From Smallanthus sonchifolius (taxonomy: Eukaryota; Streptophyta; Magnoliopsida; Asterales; Asteraceae): a stretch of DNA of 64,000 nucleotides. The stretch lies in contig CM042032.1 in the NCBI GenBank assembly GCA_023525975.1, positions 18,916,001 to 18,980,000 on the forward strand, given 5' to 3'. Both the position numbers and the translations under genes were made by a program. Of this stretch, positions 48,101 to 58,580 are shown piece after piece. Under the pieces are notes generated by a model. That model did not search any database. It was not told the origin of the DNA and saw nothing but the letters and a program-made list of their open reading frames with translations. The first letter of the stretch is position 1. Each line of letters opens with the position of its first letter.

Positions 48101-48312
48101 GCGCTCTCATCAGGATCCAATCATAAAGAACTTCAAAACCAGGCTTGAGAATCAAGCATTCATTCTTATCAAACATCACCGAGTATTCCTTCTCGCACAT
48201 TTGGGAGACACTCAGCAGGTTATGCTTCAGTTGCTCGCAAAAGTTGACATTGTCAAAACTGACACAACCATTTGATACCACGTCGTGACACGTGATACTG
48301 CCGCCTTTCTCT
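45106..48312 (-). pseudogene. pol: Element D pol (pre-integrase to RNase H)
   Basis: From right to left: the end of the protease domain and the pre-integrase domain (NLLSVSQMCEKEYSVMF, about 48225); the integrase core (MELLHMDLFGPISIRSIGG at 47816; APYTPQQNGVVERKNRTLIE at about 47545-47490); the Ser/Asp-rich integrase-RT linker (about 47040-46760); RT with LDVKSAFLYGKVHEEVYVTQ; and RNase H (STCEAEYIPAASGCSQILW), ending LVNLIGMFNPE at 45106. The RT motif is CIDDIIFG instead of YVDDIIFG. Breaks include 48030, 47277, about 46633 and 45859. The protease active site is on the other side of element E, at about 62710-62740. Confidence 0.9.
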
Positions 48313-48317
48313 CCAGC
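48313..48317. repeat. Target-site duplication of element E, left copy
   Basis: CCAGC, repeated at 62639-62643. Confidence 0.92.
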
Positions 48318-49202
48318 TATAGATCCTCATGGCACTTCTACGGATCGTTCTCGTGATAAGACGTGTCGTTAACTCAGAGTGCGAAATCCAACGAATCAAC
48401 GATTGCATACACAAAAAACAATAGAGACAATCAAGTAAATAACATTCACGCTTGTATTCCAATTCTCAATAGAGTTTACAGACTCAATCAGACCAAATCG
48501 TACTGTTAGGACATGTTTTGTAACTGTTGATAAAATTCTGTGTAAGTTCTGCTAGAGGCGAACTTAACAAGTTCGCCTAGCCTATCAGAGGCGAACTTAT
48601 TAAGTTCGCTTAGTCTGTTAGAGGTGAACTTTACAAGATTCTCTCTCGTCTACTCTGATATCGTCTCACCTCACACTTCTCTGTTTCACAGACTCTGTTA
48701 CCTCTATATATAAGCATTGTTCTGCACCAGGCGAACTTATTAAGTTACACGAGCACGTTGATATTGTGGTGGAAATACAAAGCGTTTATTTACACCGTTG
48801 TTGTTGATTGAGTTACACGAGCACGTTGATCATGGATTCCGCACGTTATCACCGTGTCGTACCGCGAGTCTAGAGATCCGTCACGCACCGAATAAGGGAC
48901 CTACACGTACAACTCTGTTCTATGTTTTCGGCTGACTCTGTAAACCCTATTTATAGACATCTGACCTGCATCGGGCGAACTTAACATGTTCGCCTCTAAC
49001 ATACTAAGCGAACTTAACAAGTTTTCCTCAGATAGACTTAAGCGAACTTAACAAGTTCCCCTTTGTTAGACTAGGCGAACTTAACAAGTTCGCCTCTAGC
49101 ATAACTTGCATAAACACTTAGAACATTTTACATTACAAAAACATAAAGACATTAGATCTAAACTATTACAAAGCTTTTGTCATTACAAACTATGTCCTAA
49201 CA
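48318..49202 (-). repeat. 3' LTR of element E, carrying a nested solo LTR
   Basis: 885 bp, of which 402 plus a 5-bp duplication are a nested insertion, leaving 478 bp against 460 bp in the 5' LTR. The outer end reads TATAGATCC where the 5' LTR has TGTAGGTCC, so the canonical TG has become TA. A minus-strand TATA box CTATAAATAGGG lies at about 48949-48960. The CGAACTTAACAAGTTCG palindrome array is at 48974-49102. Confidence 0.92.
48504..48905 (+). mobile_element. Nested solo LTR, related to the E family, opposite orientation
   Basis: 402 bp starting TGTTAGGACATG and ending GGGACCTACA, the reverse orientation of the E LTR termini. It is flanked by the perfect duplication CGTAC (48499-48503 and 48906-48910). 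It contains a plus-strand TATA box (TCTATATATAAG, about 48704-48715) and AGGCGAACTTAACAAGTTCG palindromes. It represents an insertion followed by LTR-LTR recombination. Confidence 0.9.
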
Positions 49203-49203
49203 T

Positions 49204-49217
49204 ACTCCCCCTTGACA
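49204..49217 (-). promoter_or_regulatory. Polypurine tract of element E
   Basis: On the minus strand TGTCAAGGGGGAGT lies just before the 3' LTR, closely resembling that of D. Confidence 0.88.
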
Positions 49218-49243
49218 ATAGCTTGATCTTCAGTCTTCTGTCT

Positions 49244-52200
49244 TTATGATGAGCTCTTCCAATTATCCGGTAATCTGCTGCCTGCATGCACTCCATATCT
49301 TCTACATATCTCCAACACTCTCTTGTACTGCAATCCTTGTTCTTTCCATTCATCAGTGTACATGATCTCATTCTTTCTCAACGTCCTCTGATCTTTCTTT
49401 GAAAATGTTGATGCACTTTCCTGTGACAACATTCTGGATAGAGTCTTAGTTTGTATTTCTAATGTCTGTAATTTGTCTTTGTATGTAAGAGTCGTTATGT
49501 AATTGTTTATCGAGTTGTATTTACTTTTACATAATGTATGTTGCATTTCTTCAAGTGTTTTGCGCACTTACATGTGCGCAGGAGAAAGCTCCTGTGTACT
49601 TAGCAAGTACGCAGGAAGACCCATGCGTACTTGCAAAGTATGCAAGAGCATTTGGTCCTGCACACTTGCTAAGTGCGCAGTCATCAGGTCTGTATAAATA
49701 GGTTTGGTTCACAGAGGATAAGTACGCATAACTCATATCTTAGACGAACTCAGTTTGTTAAGTACGCAATTTGTAATCTCTCTGTAACCGTCAAGTGTTT
49801 ATAATAGAAAGAGCTTTTATTGTGACTCTCGTGTTTGGTTTACTTTGTTTTAGTTAGACTCTCCGCCTAGTCACGGGTATTCCGCACCCGGTCCGACTAG
49901 TAGACCACTTGCATGCAACGATCCGTCACACACGAAGGGACCTACAGAAAAGTTAATAAGATTCATTGCGTCAAAGAAACACACAATGACCTTATTGTCT
50001 TTATCTTCAATCCTTGCTTCACTAGTATTAACATCGACATACCACCATTTCATATTCCCAAGGAAATCTTGAGGAATCTTCTTCAATGGTATTTTGTGTA
50101 CAACACGTACTGGTTTGAATTTGTACTTCCAGATCACTTTCCCAGTCTTTTGATCATGTTCTTCACTCTCTTTCCTTTTTGAGGCTTTAGCCTTTCATAC
50201 TTCCCCGAACCACCTTCTTTCTTGATCAGATTTGCAATCACATCAGCTAAACCAAACTTGGATATATTAATAAGTGGCTTTGAAGCTAGACCATTAATTT
50301 CACACCTTGGCAAGGTATTGAAATACTTGATCCTCGACTTTAAGTACTGAACACCATCAGATCTTTTAATAGCAAATAATTTTGTGTCATTATCATAAAA
50401 CCAACTTATGATTCTTCCTACACACCTCTCTTTATTCACATATTTTTCTTTCTGAGCGGGTTGTGCTTGAGACTTGGGTAGCACCTTCATCCAGCTATTC
50501 ACAACTTCTCTCCACTGTTCTCTAGTCATACCTGTATTTTTGTACATCACAGGTTCTTCATTCACCTTTGGAGACTCAGTGTGAGTAGTATCAGCTTCAG
50601 CATCTTTATTGGATTGAATGTTTTCATCATCAGTATCAATCTTAGAATCAGTAGTATCTTCAGACAGTGTGATGTCTTAAAAAGAGTCCATAGAATCTGT
50701 TACTCCTTCATAAGTGAACTCAGGAATAACATCAACTTGGATGAAGTTATAAAGGACATTAAGAACATCACAACCTTCATAAGTCACTTTATCTTGACCT
50801 TTCTCTATCTCTATTTCCACTATCTCTCCTTCTTCTATTTCATTATCCGACACATCATCTTCTATGTCATTGAATAATTCATCAATGTCATCAAGACATG
50901 CTATCTTTTCAACTTCTTCCTCTTCAGAATATGCAAAGAACTCCAATAATAAAATTTCTTCTTCATTAACTCCAGAAGTATCTTTATTTCCTTCAATGGA
51001 TTGTGATGTCGACTCCCCCTGAACTCTAGATATAGGATTAACGTCAGCGTATTGACGATCACCCTCAATATTACCAGAAGGATCATTGTCTTCATCATCA
51101 TGTCTTTGAATAGACTCAGTGTGACATGTATCACGTATCCTTAACTCCCCCTGAGCGTCAAGACGCTCAACAAGTTTGGACACTAATGTCTGCATGGCAG
51201 CAATCTGCGTAGCTTGAGTCTGAATCACCAGCTGTCTTTGAGTATCAGTAGATACAAGAGTATCCACCTGAGTTTGTAAAGCAAGCACTTGAGATTCAAG
51301 GAAAGTAATCCTATCAGAATCAGAAGGCTTGGAAGGACCAGCCGAAGATTGAGGAACCGAAGGACTAGGAGTAGGAATAATCACAGGAGGAACAGGAGTT
51401 AGAATAGGAGATGGATCTTTAGAACTTGGAGGTGTAGCTAGTAAGGAAGCAACAAAAGTAGCATCCTTTACACCCTGTGAAGATTGAGCAGCAACAATTG
51501 AAGCATACATAAGCTTTTGAGTTTTAGGATCCGGATTAAAATCACTATCAGAACTCTCATCCACCAATGTTCTTTTTTCCATGTACTGATCCGGAAGGAG
51601 GATCCCGAACAGACTTACGTCTTTTTCTTCTGGCTGTAGATTTAATACGTTTACCAACATTAGCCAATGGTATACTAGCCAACCTTTCATAATGATCTGA
51701 GGAAAAATCTCTAGATTCATCAGAGTCGGTTTCTTCAGAAATAGGTAAAATTGTATCACTTGAGCTAGAACTCGAGTCATTATCTGTCACCACATTCCCT
51801 TCAGCTTCATGAATGGTTGATTTCACAGCGTCATCAACAAAATCATCCATATTCATCCCTAAATCTTGTTCATGTTCATGAACGACCTCTTCTGGAACAG
51901 GTTCATTAACAAGTATATCAACCCGAGCTTGTTGAATTGGAACTTGTTCTTGAATAGGAATTTGTTGTTGTACGGGAACTTGTTGTTGTTGAACTAGTAC
52001 TGGTTGTTGAATAGGTTGTTGTGGTTGTTGTTGTTGTTGTTGAACATTCGGACCTTGTACTTGAGCTATCTCATCAGGATGAAACCAGTTGTCATTCGGT
52101 GGTTCAACATAATCAGGATTGATTAAGTGACCAAACAATGGAGTATTAACAGGAATCAACACTGCATTTTACTGTTTCACCTTAGTGCAATCAGTAAAGA

Positions 52201-52882
52201 TACGCTTGGACATCGGAGTCAAAGTTAATCGAATCAGATGCTATGGGAGATCAGGAATAAGATTATTCAGAATCATCTGGATAAAACAAGGATACATAAA
52301 AAATCCTTGACCTTCAGCAGGTGTGATATGCATAACCATCTCCCGATAAACATAACGTGCAAAATTGAACCGCTTGTTCAAAGTCAAAGCTACCATAGCA
52401 GCTTGAAGAGCACTCTTTAACCCATCAGTACCAGCTTTTCTAGGAGATAAACATTGGATAATCACGTGCATGAAATACCTCCATTCACCAACCAAACCAC
52501 CCTTACGAGCTTGTGTATCATTAGGTCTTCCACGGTAACCCATCCTCTGAAAACATCCCATAATCAAAGTTCCAGGATATGACATAGGATCATCAGCAGC
52601 ACAACCTAGAGCAAGAGCAGCACGAATAGTTTCTTCCGATATTGCAATCTCCGTATTGTTTACATTGGCACGAAGAACATGAGGTTCTACGTCAGTATCT
52701 TGATGAATTGTGTCCCAAAATTGCTGAATATACACCAGACAAATGTATGGATCTGCAGATAATGCGACACGAAGTCGTGAACGATTCAGAAATCCAATAA
52801 TTCCTTGAAAGTTTACGGCCACTAACATGTTAGGATCTAACAATGCCACCTGGTTATGTTTGTATAAGACACGACGAGCCAT
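49244..52882 (-). pseudogene. Element E envelope-like ORF, interrupted by a solo LTR
   Basis: Starts at 52882 with MARRVLYKHNQVALLDPN, a globular N-terminal region of about 210 residues (with IQQFWDTIHQDT and FFMYPCFIQMILNNL). A Gln/Pro-rich segment (about 52070-51900), an acidic/Ser-rich segment, a coiled coil (about 51320-51160, ITFLESQVLALQTQVDTLV) and a Glu/Asp-rich block (about 50930-50800) follow. The C-terminal region has MKWWYVDVNTSEARI and FFDAMNLINFS before the solo LTR, and YTDEWKEQGLQYKRVLEI after it. Stops lie at 52241, about 52170 and 50677; frameshifts lie near 51590 and 50140. D's C-terminus is homologous. The product is unknown; it is called envelope-like by position in Sireviruses. 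Confidence 0.8.
49406..49946 (+). mobile_element. Nested solo LTR, D-family type, opposite orientation
   Basis: 541 bp starting TGTTGATGCACTTTCC and ending GGGACCTACA, flanked by a perfect GAAAA duplication (49401-49405 and 49947-49951). It matches the reverse complement of D's 3' LTR, including the segment with TCACGGGTATTCCGCACCCG. A plus-strand TATA box TGTATAAATAGG lies at 49691-49702. It carries GCGTACTTAGCAAGTACGC-type palindromes at 49559-49680 and splits the envelope-like ORF of E. Confidence 0.93.
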
Positions 52883-55128
52883 CTGAAAAATATTTGGACA
52901 ACAGACACATTAGACAAATAACAAACACAAACAACAAGAAAAAAAAATTTTGAAACAAAAACAAAACAAAAAAAGTTTTAACAAAAAAAATATTTAACAA
53001 GTCCAAAACCCTTCTGACCCCTAGGCGAACTTAATAAGTTCGCTTAGTGTTGTAAGAGGCAAACTTATTAAGTTCGCCTATACAAGTTCGCTTGGACAAG
53101 TTCGCCTGAACCTGTCTGACGTTTCAAATACCAACCTAGAAATCAAATATCTTCAAATCAATTGGAAATCATGAAATAAGCATTGGAATCACATCGATTA
53201 GCACTAATGAATCAATATCAATGATCAATTGTATGATTTAAGTCAGAATAAACATCAATTTAGGGCAAAACAGTCCCGTTCAAAATAGCGATGAAAACCA
53301 AACTGAAAAAGGTAATTTTCTCACGATTGAACGGATGAAATTCGAATAAAATACCTTAGGCAAGTTCGTATTTCAAATCCGAATAAGAATAAATCGGTAA
53401 ACAACCCAACAATCACTGATTTTGAAAATTTAAAAAAAATTTCTACACACAGACAAGTTCGCTTGAAATTTGAAGAGGATGACTGATTAAGTTCGCCTAG
53501 ACAAAAACCTTATACAGATTAAGTTCGCTTATTTAGGTGAACTTGTTAAGTTCGCTTAACAAGCCCTAGGCGAACATAATAATTTCGCTTCACCAACATC
53601 AAGCGAACATATTAAGTTCGCTTCACCAGAGTTAGGCGAACATAATGACTTTAACTTTTCCCTTGATCAGATTTTTACCAACTTTCAACCCGTCACTTCT
53701 TGAACTTCCGTCAGCAGCATGTATTCGATCCAATCCCGAACAATTTAATAAAAGCTTAGAATTTTCATGGAAAATAAAAAAACAAAATCTTTTTGAATTT
53801 TATCTATACAAGCAGAATCACATATTTTTGGATTTTTATCTGTACGAATTGAAATCACATATTTTTGAATGAACATCATGAGTAAGAAGATCATATCAGT
53901 ATCTGAGTAGTTCATCACGCATTTTAGCAATAACCAAGGGTAACCTATGATATGAAACAATCCAACTCATTATTGTGCGCTTTACATCCTTTTCATTTTT
54001 TGTACATTCTTTTCAGTATTTGAATAATAATTGAAATGATACGCGATAAATTTCAAAGTAAATGAGATCAGGTTATGAAATGCTCAATTATTCAAACCGA
54101 ATTTGAAATATAAAGCATTAATTCTTAAATTTGTCGATATTATATGATTTGAAACTATAAGCGTTTATTCTCCAAATTAATGTGATTTAGTACCATTTAG
54201 ATGAAAAACATTGTGTACCCCACATATATGCCAAACAGAAATAAAAATTGCACTATCTTCAAGACATATACAGTTTATTTTAAGATTAGATCAATTTCCA
54301 AGATGAAATTATCTCAATTAGCACAAGAATAGAAGCAGATCCCAAAGGATATAAGAATCATGATGATTCAGAATCAGAAGATTCTAATGAATTGGCTGTA
54401 TAATGAGAATCAACAGATTCAGGTATGAGGATCCAACTATTATCTCGATAAGATTCTATGGAGTCAGACTAGATGATGTATCTAACTGATCCAAGGGCGA
54501 ATATATGTTTCAACAGATTTTGAAAGCATATCTTAGTTCAACAATACATGGCATGTTTTTCGGGGCATGGGAAGTGAAGTGAACTGAAATAGATTTGTGC
54601 TAAAGATATAATTCGATATTGGTCTCATGAAATTCTTTAAAACCATATATTCTTTATCTGATAATGATCTTTTACACACACACCCAGGCATATAATGGAT
54701 TTAAATCACAGATGTAATCATATCATATTTAATTTTCACACTACTATTAGTTTCAAAACGCTTCTACTCTATTGACAATTCAAGTTTCAAAACTCATACA
54801 CAAATTTAAAAACAGATTATCAAGATTAGAGCATTCAAAACACTATCATTTCTCATTTATGCAGACTTTGAAATTTAGATCAAATCAACTCAGTTTAATC
54901 AATCATAAATCAAAGGTCTACTAAGGTCGTGTGAAATGAACTAATCACTGATGTACTATCATTTCTTCTCTAACTTCAAATGATGTCAAATTTTATATTT
55001 TTCACTTTGTTTTGACTTTTTAAAAATTAAGAACTTTTTGACTGAAAATTTAAAATGCAGAAATGTAATAAAGCAATAAAAGAAATTAAAAACAAATTTT
55101 TCCATGAAAATCTGATTTTGAAAAACTT
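52883..55128 (-). other. Pol-env spacer of element E
   Basis: About 2.25 kb, AT-rich, with no supportable gene. Contains two groups of AGGCGAACTTAATAAGTTCG-type palindromes (53021-53110 and 53455-53642). Parts around 54540-54620 resemble the equivalent spacers of C and D. Confidence 0.75.
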
Positions 55129-58100
55129 TTATTCGGGATTGATCATACCTATCATTTTGATTAGAAATTCAAACCTGGTACGATTAAATGCCTTGGTAAA
55201 CAAATCAGCAAAATTATCATCAGTGTGAACCTTTACCAGCTCAATCAACCTTTTCTCTGCACAATCACGAATAAAATGATATCTAATCTCAATGTGCTTT
55301 TCTTTTACTGTGCTTAACAGGATTATTAGTTATAGACATTGTAGCAATATTATCAATAAGCATAGGGGTTCCTGTGAAATTCAAACTGTAATCTCTTAAT
55401 TGCTGTTGTATCCATAGGATCTGTGAACAACAACTTGCAACATCGATGTATTCTGCTTCGCATGTAGAAATGGAGACTATGGTTTGCGTTTTGCATTGCC
55501 AGGAAACAAGTTGATTACCCAAGAACTGGTAACCACCTGTTGTAGATTTCCTGTCCAAACAACAACCACCAAAATCAGAATCAGTATAAGCATTGAAATC
55601 AAAGTTAGAACCATGTGGATACCATAGTCCCAATCTTTGTTTTCCTTTCAAATAACGAAAGATTCTTTTTACAGCTATTAAGTGAGATTCTTTTGGTTTT
55701 GCCTGGAATCTGGAACAGATGCACACAACGAACATTATATCTGGCCTTGAAGAGGTTAAGTACATGAGAGATCCAATCATTGCTCTATAAAGTCGACAAT
55801 CCACATCTTTTCCATCCGGGTCAGAATTCAACTTATGATTGACCGGAATCAGAGTATCATATGGGGTACAGTCCACCATCTTGAACCGGCTCAAGATGTA
55901 TTTGACATACTTGGACTGATGAATAAAGAAACCATCTTCCTTTTGATTTACTTGTAAACCTAAGAAAAATGATAACTCTCCCATAGCTGACATTTCAAAC
56001 TTCGACTTCATAACACTCTCAAAATCTTTGCATAACCCTTCATTTGTTGAGCCAAAAATAATATCGTCCACATATATCTGCACCAGTAGGTAATCTCCCC
56101 CTGATTTCTTTATGAATAAGGTCGAGTCAATATTGCCACGAATAAAATCATTTGCCAAAAGATGTGTGGACAATGTTTCATACCATGCACGAGGAGCCTG
56201 ATGAAGACCATAGAGGGCCTTATCAAGCTTGAAAACCATATTCGGATTAAGTGGATTTTCAACCCCCGGCGGCTGACAAACATAAACCTCCTCCTTGACC
56301 TTTCCATATAAAAACGCACTTTTCACATCCAATTGAAACACCTTAAAAACTTGATAAGAAGCAAAATCCAGAAACAGCCATATAGCTTCAAGCCTCGCAA
56401 CAGGCGCATAAACCTCGGTGTAATCAATTCCCTCTTGTTGATTGAAACCCTGGACAACTAATCATGCCTTATTTCTTACCACGACACATCAATCGTCTTT
56501 CTTACATTTAAACACCCATTTAGTACCAATCGGATACACACCCTTTGGAAGATCTACAAGATTCCAAACCTTAAGTTTGTCAAACTGAGCAAGTTCTTCC
56601 TGCATGGCCTCTATCCAATTGTTATCATTTAAAGCCATTTCAACATTTTTGGGTTCAACCTGAGAAATAAAACATGAATGTGAGCAATCATCAAGAACAC
56701 CAGAATCTTTAATACATGTATACAAACAAGTATTGTCAACAATAGAATGTGTTTTCACTCCATCCTGCAAATTCCCGATTATATTTGTCACCGGATGATC
56801 TTTGAGTTCCTTGATGGAAGCAACCTCAGGAACCGGCAACACTTCAACATGAGTTGTAACAGATTGATAAGACAAATCATGATTAATTGGAATTTCCGAG
56901 TCTAAATTTGTAGGAATCTCCCCTGAATCCTGTGTCGAAGGTAATGGATTATCACCCAACAAAGGATCAGCAGAAGAATCTTGAAAAATAGCATTGTCTT
57001 CCTCACTCTCTGAATCTAGTGATCCCGAACAAGAAGCAACATTAGGATCGGGAGAAGAAGTAGTTGGAACCGATGAATGTGGAACTGCATTTGGTAGAAA
57101 GCCATTGTGCTGTGCATCCTGACATGAATCATAGAGAACAACAGCTTCATCAGTAGAAATATCAGAAGGTAAATGAAAAGACTTGAATAAGTTTTCATAA
57201 TCAAATGCCCAATCTGGTCCAATCGCCAAATGAGGTAAAGACCGATTTGAACAGTCAATATGGAACCATTCTTCAACTTGGCACGTCTCTTTGTTATAAA
57301 CCCTCTTGGTAGTCGAATTAGCAACATACCCTAGAAAAATCCCTTCAATAGCCTTAGCACTGAATTTTGTTGGGACATCCCAAACTTTCAACAGGGTGCA
57401 AGGATTACCAAAAGGTAGTAAATAATCCAGATTCGGCTTTCGATTATTCAGCAACTCGTAGCAAGTCTTGTTGTGTCGCTTGACGGTCAAGACCCTGTTC
57501 GAAACGTGACACGCAGTATTCACAGCTTCAGCCCAAAAAGTAACTGGAAGCTTAGAATCTGCAAGCATCGTGCGTGCCGTTTCAACCAACTTCCTGTTCT
57601 TTCGTTTAGCAACACCGTTTTGTTGAGGAACATATGGTGCACTGAATTCATGATGAATTCCCTTTTTTAGACAGATAAAGCCCATCTTGCTATTCTTAAA
57701 CTCACTGCCATTGTCACTCCTAATTCTTCTAACCTTCAGATTGAAGAAATTTTCCAAACCCATGATTAAGTATTGGACCAACTCAGTGGTTTCAGTTTTA
57801 GAAAAAAGAAACTTAACCCATGAAAATCTGGAAAAATCGTCAGTGACTACCAAACAATATGATTTTCCACCAATGCTCCTGATATTAATCGGACCGAACA
57901 AATCCATATGTAGCAACTCCAAAGGAGTTACGATAGAATTCTTCGATTTAGATTTGTGTGATTTCTTTCGTTGTTTCCCCTTCTTGTAAGGAATACAATC
58001 ATCAGGAACTGAGAATTTCATCCTCGGAATACCAAGAACCAGATCATTCTTAACAATACAGTTCATCTTTCGATAGTTGATGTGAGCTAGCTTCCTGTGC

Positions 58101-58546
58101 CACAAAATAGAATCTGATTCCAACGCCTTGGAGAGTAAACATGTAGGAATTGAATCCGTTGTTGTAGCGACACTCATGTCAAGGACATACGTGTCATTTC
58201 TCCTCGGAGCCTTCATGAGAATCCATTCGTCAGGAATAACGAAACCCAGTTTCAAGATATAACACTCAGCATCATTGAAATGGAACGAAAACTTCTTGTC
58301 ACAAACTTGTGATACACTCAAAAGATTGTGTTCAAGCTTCTCCACATAATTCACCTTCTCAAATTTGACTTTGTCATTCTTTAAAGTACCCTGTCCAGTT
58401 ATGTACCCGCCTTTATTACCCGCAAAAGCGACATAACCTCCATCAATATTTTTAACATCTTCAAGCAATCTAATATTCCCTGTCATATGTCGAGAGCAAC
58501 CACTATCCACATACCATGTATTGTTGATAGTCCTCCTTGGTTTTCC
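55129..58546 (-). pseudogene. pol: Element E pol (protease-integrase-RT-RNase H), near-intact
   Basis: Protease WYVDSGCSRHMTGNIRLLED is at about 58516-58455, and the pre-integrase zinc region (LWHRKLAHINYRKMN) at about 58100. Integrase core: LLHMDLFGPINIRSIGGKS, RRIRSDNGSEF, and APYVPQQNGVAKRKNRKLVE at about 57640-57580. A Ser/Asp-rich linker follows. RT: LDVKSAFLYGKVKEEVYVCQ and an intact YVDDIIFGS at about 56075-56050. RNase H: STCEAEYIDVASCCSQILW, ending IGMINPE at 55129. One frame is kept from 58546 to about 55290, with stops at 56489 and 56462-56464. A one-base insertion near 55290 shifts the last 50 codons or so. Confidence 0.93.
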
Positions 58547-58580
58547 CTACATAAACAACAAAAATCAGTTAGAAATAGGA
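58547..58580 (-). promoter_or_regulatory. Putative 3' splice site at the gag-pol junction of E
   Basis: On the minus strand CTAAC is followed by TGATTTTTGTTGTTTATGTAG|GG just upstream of the protease frame. It includes the gag stop TGA and a second stop TAG. Same layout as in C and D. Candidate acceptor only. Confidence 0.35.

Larger units (their letters stand above)
42935..48317 (-). mobile_element. Element D, middle piece: spacer and pol
   Basis: Continuation of the copia element whose 3' end is at 31086-33679. Its left limit is the deletion junction with F; its right limit is the insertion of E, with the duplicated CCAGC at 48313-48317. Confidence 0.9.

Noticed and set aside
50581..50877. 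Plus-strand hydrophobic 98-codon ORF opposite E's envelope-like ORF
   Set aside because: The hydrophobicity results from reading the complement of Glu/Asp-rich codons; it is not a membrane protein.
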